Source: Deuterostichococcus epilithicus
Lineage: Eukaryota > Chlorophyta > Trebouxiophyceae > Prasiolales > Stichococcaceae
Reading direction: 5' to 3'
Assembly: GCA_033439295.1 (NCBI GenBank)
Contig: JAVTLE010000007.1
Location: 372,001 to 436,000, forward strand
Length of the DNA stretch: 64,000 bases
Shown piece by piece: positions 61,316 to 64,000 of this stretch. The first letter of the stretch is position 1; every line of letters starts with the position of its first letter. The notes below the pieces were generated by a model that saw nothing but the letters and a program-made list of their open reading frames with translations, was not told the origin of the DNA and searched no databases. A program made the translations under genes and the position numbers.

Positions 61316-63107
61316 CTAGGCTCGATGCCTCTTATGGTTCCGCTCTACTTCTGCCGATGCGCTCCTCCTCTTGTCGGGAGGCGCATCGTGGTGCCTGCTG
61401 CTGCCGTCCCGGCCGCCGCCCACTCTATTTCGCTCCTGCTTTCCCCGTTTTGCTGCCTTCTTCTCCTCCTTCCGCACCTCCTTCGCCACCTGTTTTGCCT
61501 GCAGCAGCAGAAAAGATCAGGATTGTGAGAGGAACCTTCTGAACGAAAAGAAATCAAGCAGTCTGAAATCGTCAGGGCAATCCGCTCAAGAAAGCACATT
61601 GCTGTTTTAGCGCGGCCATTGCAGATCCACCGCCTAAAGTACTACCTATGACCCTAAGGACGTCCCAATCAATGCACCACAACCACTTCCCGCACCGCCC
61701 CACAGTGCAAAGCCACCTGCACAGCGCCCCACCCCTAAGCCGGAGCCCTGGCCAGCAGCAAACATCTAGCACACTGCTGGGACAATTGTGACCCGCGACC
61801 GCCCCACCTTCTTCTCGGCCTTCTTGGCGCGCCTGGCCGCCTTCTTCTCCAGCGCCGCCAGCTTCGCGAGCTCCTCGTCCGTCAGCCGCCTCCCCTGCTG
61901 CCGCGGCGGCGGCGGCGGCAGGGCCTGCTCCGCGCCGCCTGGCCCGCCGCCGCCGGGGACGCCTGTGCCCGCGAGCACCTCGTGCGCATCGCCGCCGGCG
62001 CCCGTCATGGTGTCGTCCCTGATTGGCAGCCGTATTTGGTGATATGACTTCCTTCCAAAAGTGCTTCCTCTGCTTCCTCCTGTTTGCTCGCTCAGCGTGC
62101 CCAGCAAACCCGCCCCATGGCAACGCAAACAGTCTGCCCGTCTGTGGCCCCATTCATACCCGCCTTGCAAAACACGATCTGCAATGGAGATGCAGACAAG
62201 ACTAAAGGGGGAGACCCTGCGAGGAGGGAGCAACGCGCCCGGCATGGAAGCCGAGGCCGGGCATGTGGTCGGCCGCCTCGCCGGCGGGCTCTGCGCCGCC
62301 CTCATCGTCGTCGCCGCGCGCCTTTCGCATCAGGTCCGCCATATCTGATGCATCGAGTTTGGGCTTTGCCACCGGCCGGCTCTTGGGCTTCAGGCCCATT
62401 GCCTGCGGGCAAGCGTCAGGCATTGTTGGGTGCGAGTACACTTGCAGCCGGTGCTCCACGCTGGACGGCTTGCCAGAGCAGATAGTCGTCCCGACGAAGG
62501 CAGCCATATGACTTCGGACGCCGCCAGACGCGCATGCCGTGCAGCACTATCATGAGGAGGAAGACCACATATTGCGATGTGACCGCCTGCCAAATTACTT
62601 GGCTCAGTGGAGATGTGTCGATCTGATATTGAGATGAGACCCTACCTCTGCCATGAGATCCTCCTCCCGCTCCTTGATGGCCGCCAGCTCGTCCGCCCGC
62701 TGCTGCTCCTCGTCCCCCTTCTTTTCCCGCGTGTACCAGAGAATGTCCTTGCCCTTCTGCCACCTGGTTGTCAAGTGGCAAGTCAGGATGCAGCAATTCG
62801 CATGCTGATGGGGGCTGTTGCTATTGCTTGCGAGGCTGAGCATGGCACGGAAGCATGGCACAGCGCAAGGAGATGGAGAGGCCAGGAATGGTTGCCTTCC
62901 AGTGGAGGCTTTGACGGAGTGGCCGAGATAAAACTCCCTGTCCTTGTCATTTTTAACGCTCTACGAGCAGCAAGAGCCAGTGTGGGCGTCAACGAGCTCG
63001 TGAAATGCAAGCACCAGGAGACGTTGTCATACAGCATCACTCACATCCCAGTTGAACTGATCTTTGCCGCCTCGATTGCCGCCCCGTGCAGGGCCATTGT
63101 ATAGCGA
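61316..63107 (-). CDS. Mmtag-domain protein (multiple myeloma tumour-associated 2-like)
   Basis: Conserved eukaryotic nuclear protein of unclear function. Minus-strand exons: SLYNGPARGGNRGGKDQFNWD (63107-63045), SVKNDKDREFYLGHSVKAST (62960-62897), GRWQKGKDILWYTREKKGDE...ELAAIKEREEDLMAE (62763-62646), AMGLKPKSRPVAKPKLDASD (62402 to about 62215), DDTMTGAGGDAHEVLAGTG...LTDEELAKLAALEKKAARRA (62018-61808), and a basic tail AKQVAKEVRKEEKKAAKRGK...RRSASAEVERNHKRHRA (61498-61316, stop TAG). RGG..GG-D-Q-F-N-W, YLGHS and GRWQKGKD-x-x-W-Y followed by an EELAA-type helix define the Mmtag domain. The Lys/Glu-rich C-terminal half with KRHRA matches the family's charged tail. The intron after KAST starts with GC (AAG|GCAACC). 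The first ATG exon lies upstream of 63107 and was not found. Confidence 0.87.
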
Positions 63108-63948
63108 CTGCAACACGGCAGTGGAAATTGTCAGCTCGGATTTCTGCTTCAGCTAAGGCAGCTCGTATAAAGATGCAGCACATATATTTGCAGAACATTC
63201 GGTGTTCCAGAGGCTTCAACCATAGGCTTGCCATGAAGCAAGGGTAGCCAGATGATGTGGATTGCGCTGAGCCAGCGGCTCAATGCGCGTCGTCTTGATG
63301 AAGTAGTCTGCCAGGGAATGAGGCAGAGTTTTTTTCATCGATTGAACTCCGTGCAGCCTGGCTGCACCTTTCCTGTGCAATAGCGGCACACAGCAACCGC
63401 GCCATACCAAAGCATCAGCCCATGAACCGCCACCGCTTACCTCTGAAGGTGCAAAACGTCGCGGAAAATTCAAAGGGTCTTCTGGCGACCCTGAGCTTCT
63501 CACGAATGCTTGCTCGAACCTCAGGCTAGGCTGTTGGCTGCGGTACGCGCTGCTGCAAGGTGTCCTGCAAACAGGCTTCTGTGTCGAACCGCACGTCTTG
63601 CAGATATCGGACGCAACATAGACTATGTCGGCGCTGATGCAACTACAAGAGTGAAGAATGTCAAGCAAGTGAATCGGAAAGCAAGACTGAAGGAAGCACT
63701 TTGCTGCAGGGCCTCCAGATGCTGGCCAAACGTTGCTTGCAGCCGATAATCTGCGCTATACAGTCTGCGTGCACCATCATTGTTTTGCAAGGTCTCGCAG
63801 AATTCTCCTCTGTGGTAGCACGTCGCCGCGCATGCTTGGAATCGCCGGCAGTGCACTCGGCCGGAGATGATCCTCAAACTGTCTTCCCCTGACACAAGAG
63901 CAAGCGACGCGCTCTGGGTGTAACATAGAAACTCTGAATCAGAAGACC
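63108..63948. other. region upstream of Mmtag gene, unresolved
   Basis: The Mmtag first exon should lie here. Minus-strand frames 63216-63668 and 63623-63895 (starting MSGEDSLRIISGRVHC) have plausible composition but no family or consistent splicing. Confidence 0.35.
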
Positions 63949-64000
63949 ATGGAAGCAGCCATGCAGGCCGTGGAGGCGGCCTGCACGCAGATGCAGGACC
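63949..64000 (+). CDS. first codons of a plus-strand gene cut by the right edge
   Basis: An ATG in good context (GACCATGG) opens MEAAMQAVEAACTQMQD to the end of the window. The amphipathic, Ala/Met-rich start is coding-like, but 17 codons are too few to name it. Confidence 0.35.
   Translation, partial: MEAAMQAVEAACTQMQD

Overview
The window is nuclear DNA of a photosynthetic eukaryote, most likely a chlorophyte green alga, with a trebouxiophyte-like relative as the best guess. The reasons are: genes split into many short exons (about 50-300 bp) by introns of about 50-400 bp with GT-AG and some GC-AG ends; high GC with (CAG)n/(CTG)n-rich coding DNA; plastid-type proteins (PII sensor, DXS of the MEP pathway); plant-lineage transcription factors (ACT-bHLH, CCT, RWP-RK); and a fungal/algal-type eEF3. 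No organelle, bacterial or viral gene block was recognised. All calls come from reading conserved motifs and splice signals by eye; no search was run.

Layout: 2-481 is the 3' end of an unidentified gene, followed by repeat-bearing DNA. 2368-4449 (-) is a bHLH-ACT factor, head-to-head with isoprenylcysteine methylesterase at 4497-6438 (+). 7871-8983 (-) is plastid PII, head-to-head with MLH1 at 9672-12976 (+). From 13 to 24 kb the DNA is repeat-rich: a 1.1-kb long-inverted-repeat element (13797-14902), arrays of a roughly 80-bp pyrimidine-rich module, and a 3.8-kb interval (16611-20384) whose ends are inverted copies of each other and which encloses a CCT-domain gene (17639-19092). An RWP-RK gene follows (21891-23653). 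25007-32415 (+) is a complete eEF3, and 32948-35175 (+) a plastid-type NAD(P)-binding SDR. A minus-strand gene of unknown function (36131 to about 39343) precedes MSH2 (39828-46602, -) and a glutaredoxin-like protein (47083-47977, -). The latter is head-to-head with the PP2A scaffold subunit A (48590-52419, +). An RRM protein (52968-53612, -) is divergent from DXS (54662-59904, +). The right end has a small unidentified basic protein (60691-61231, +), an Mmtag-domain gene (61316-63107, -) and the first codons of a plus-strand gene at the edge.

The genes are mostly independent housekeeping functions: mismatch repair (MLH1, MSH2), translation elongation (eEF3), phosphatase scaffolding, isoprenoid synthesis and removal of prenyl-cysteine methyl esters (DXS, ICME), nitrogen/carbon sensing (PII), RNA processing, and three transcription factors in the first 24 kb. 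The least explained structures are the inverted-repeat-bracketed CCT gene, the shared 80-bp module family, and a nested MITE inside an end copy of the 1.1-kb element.
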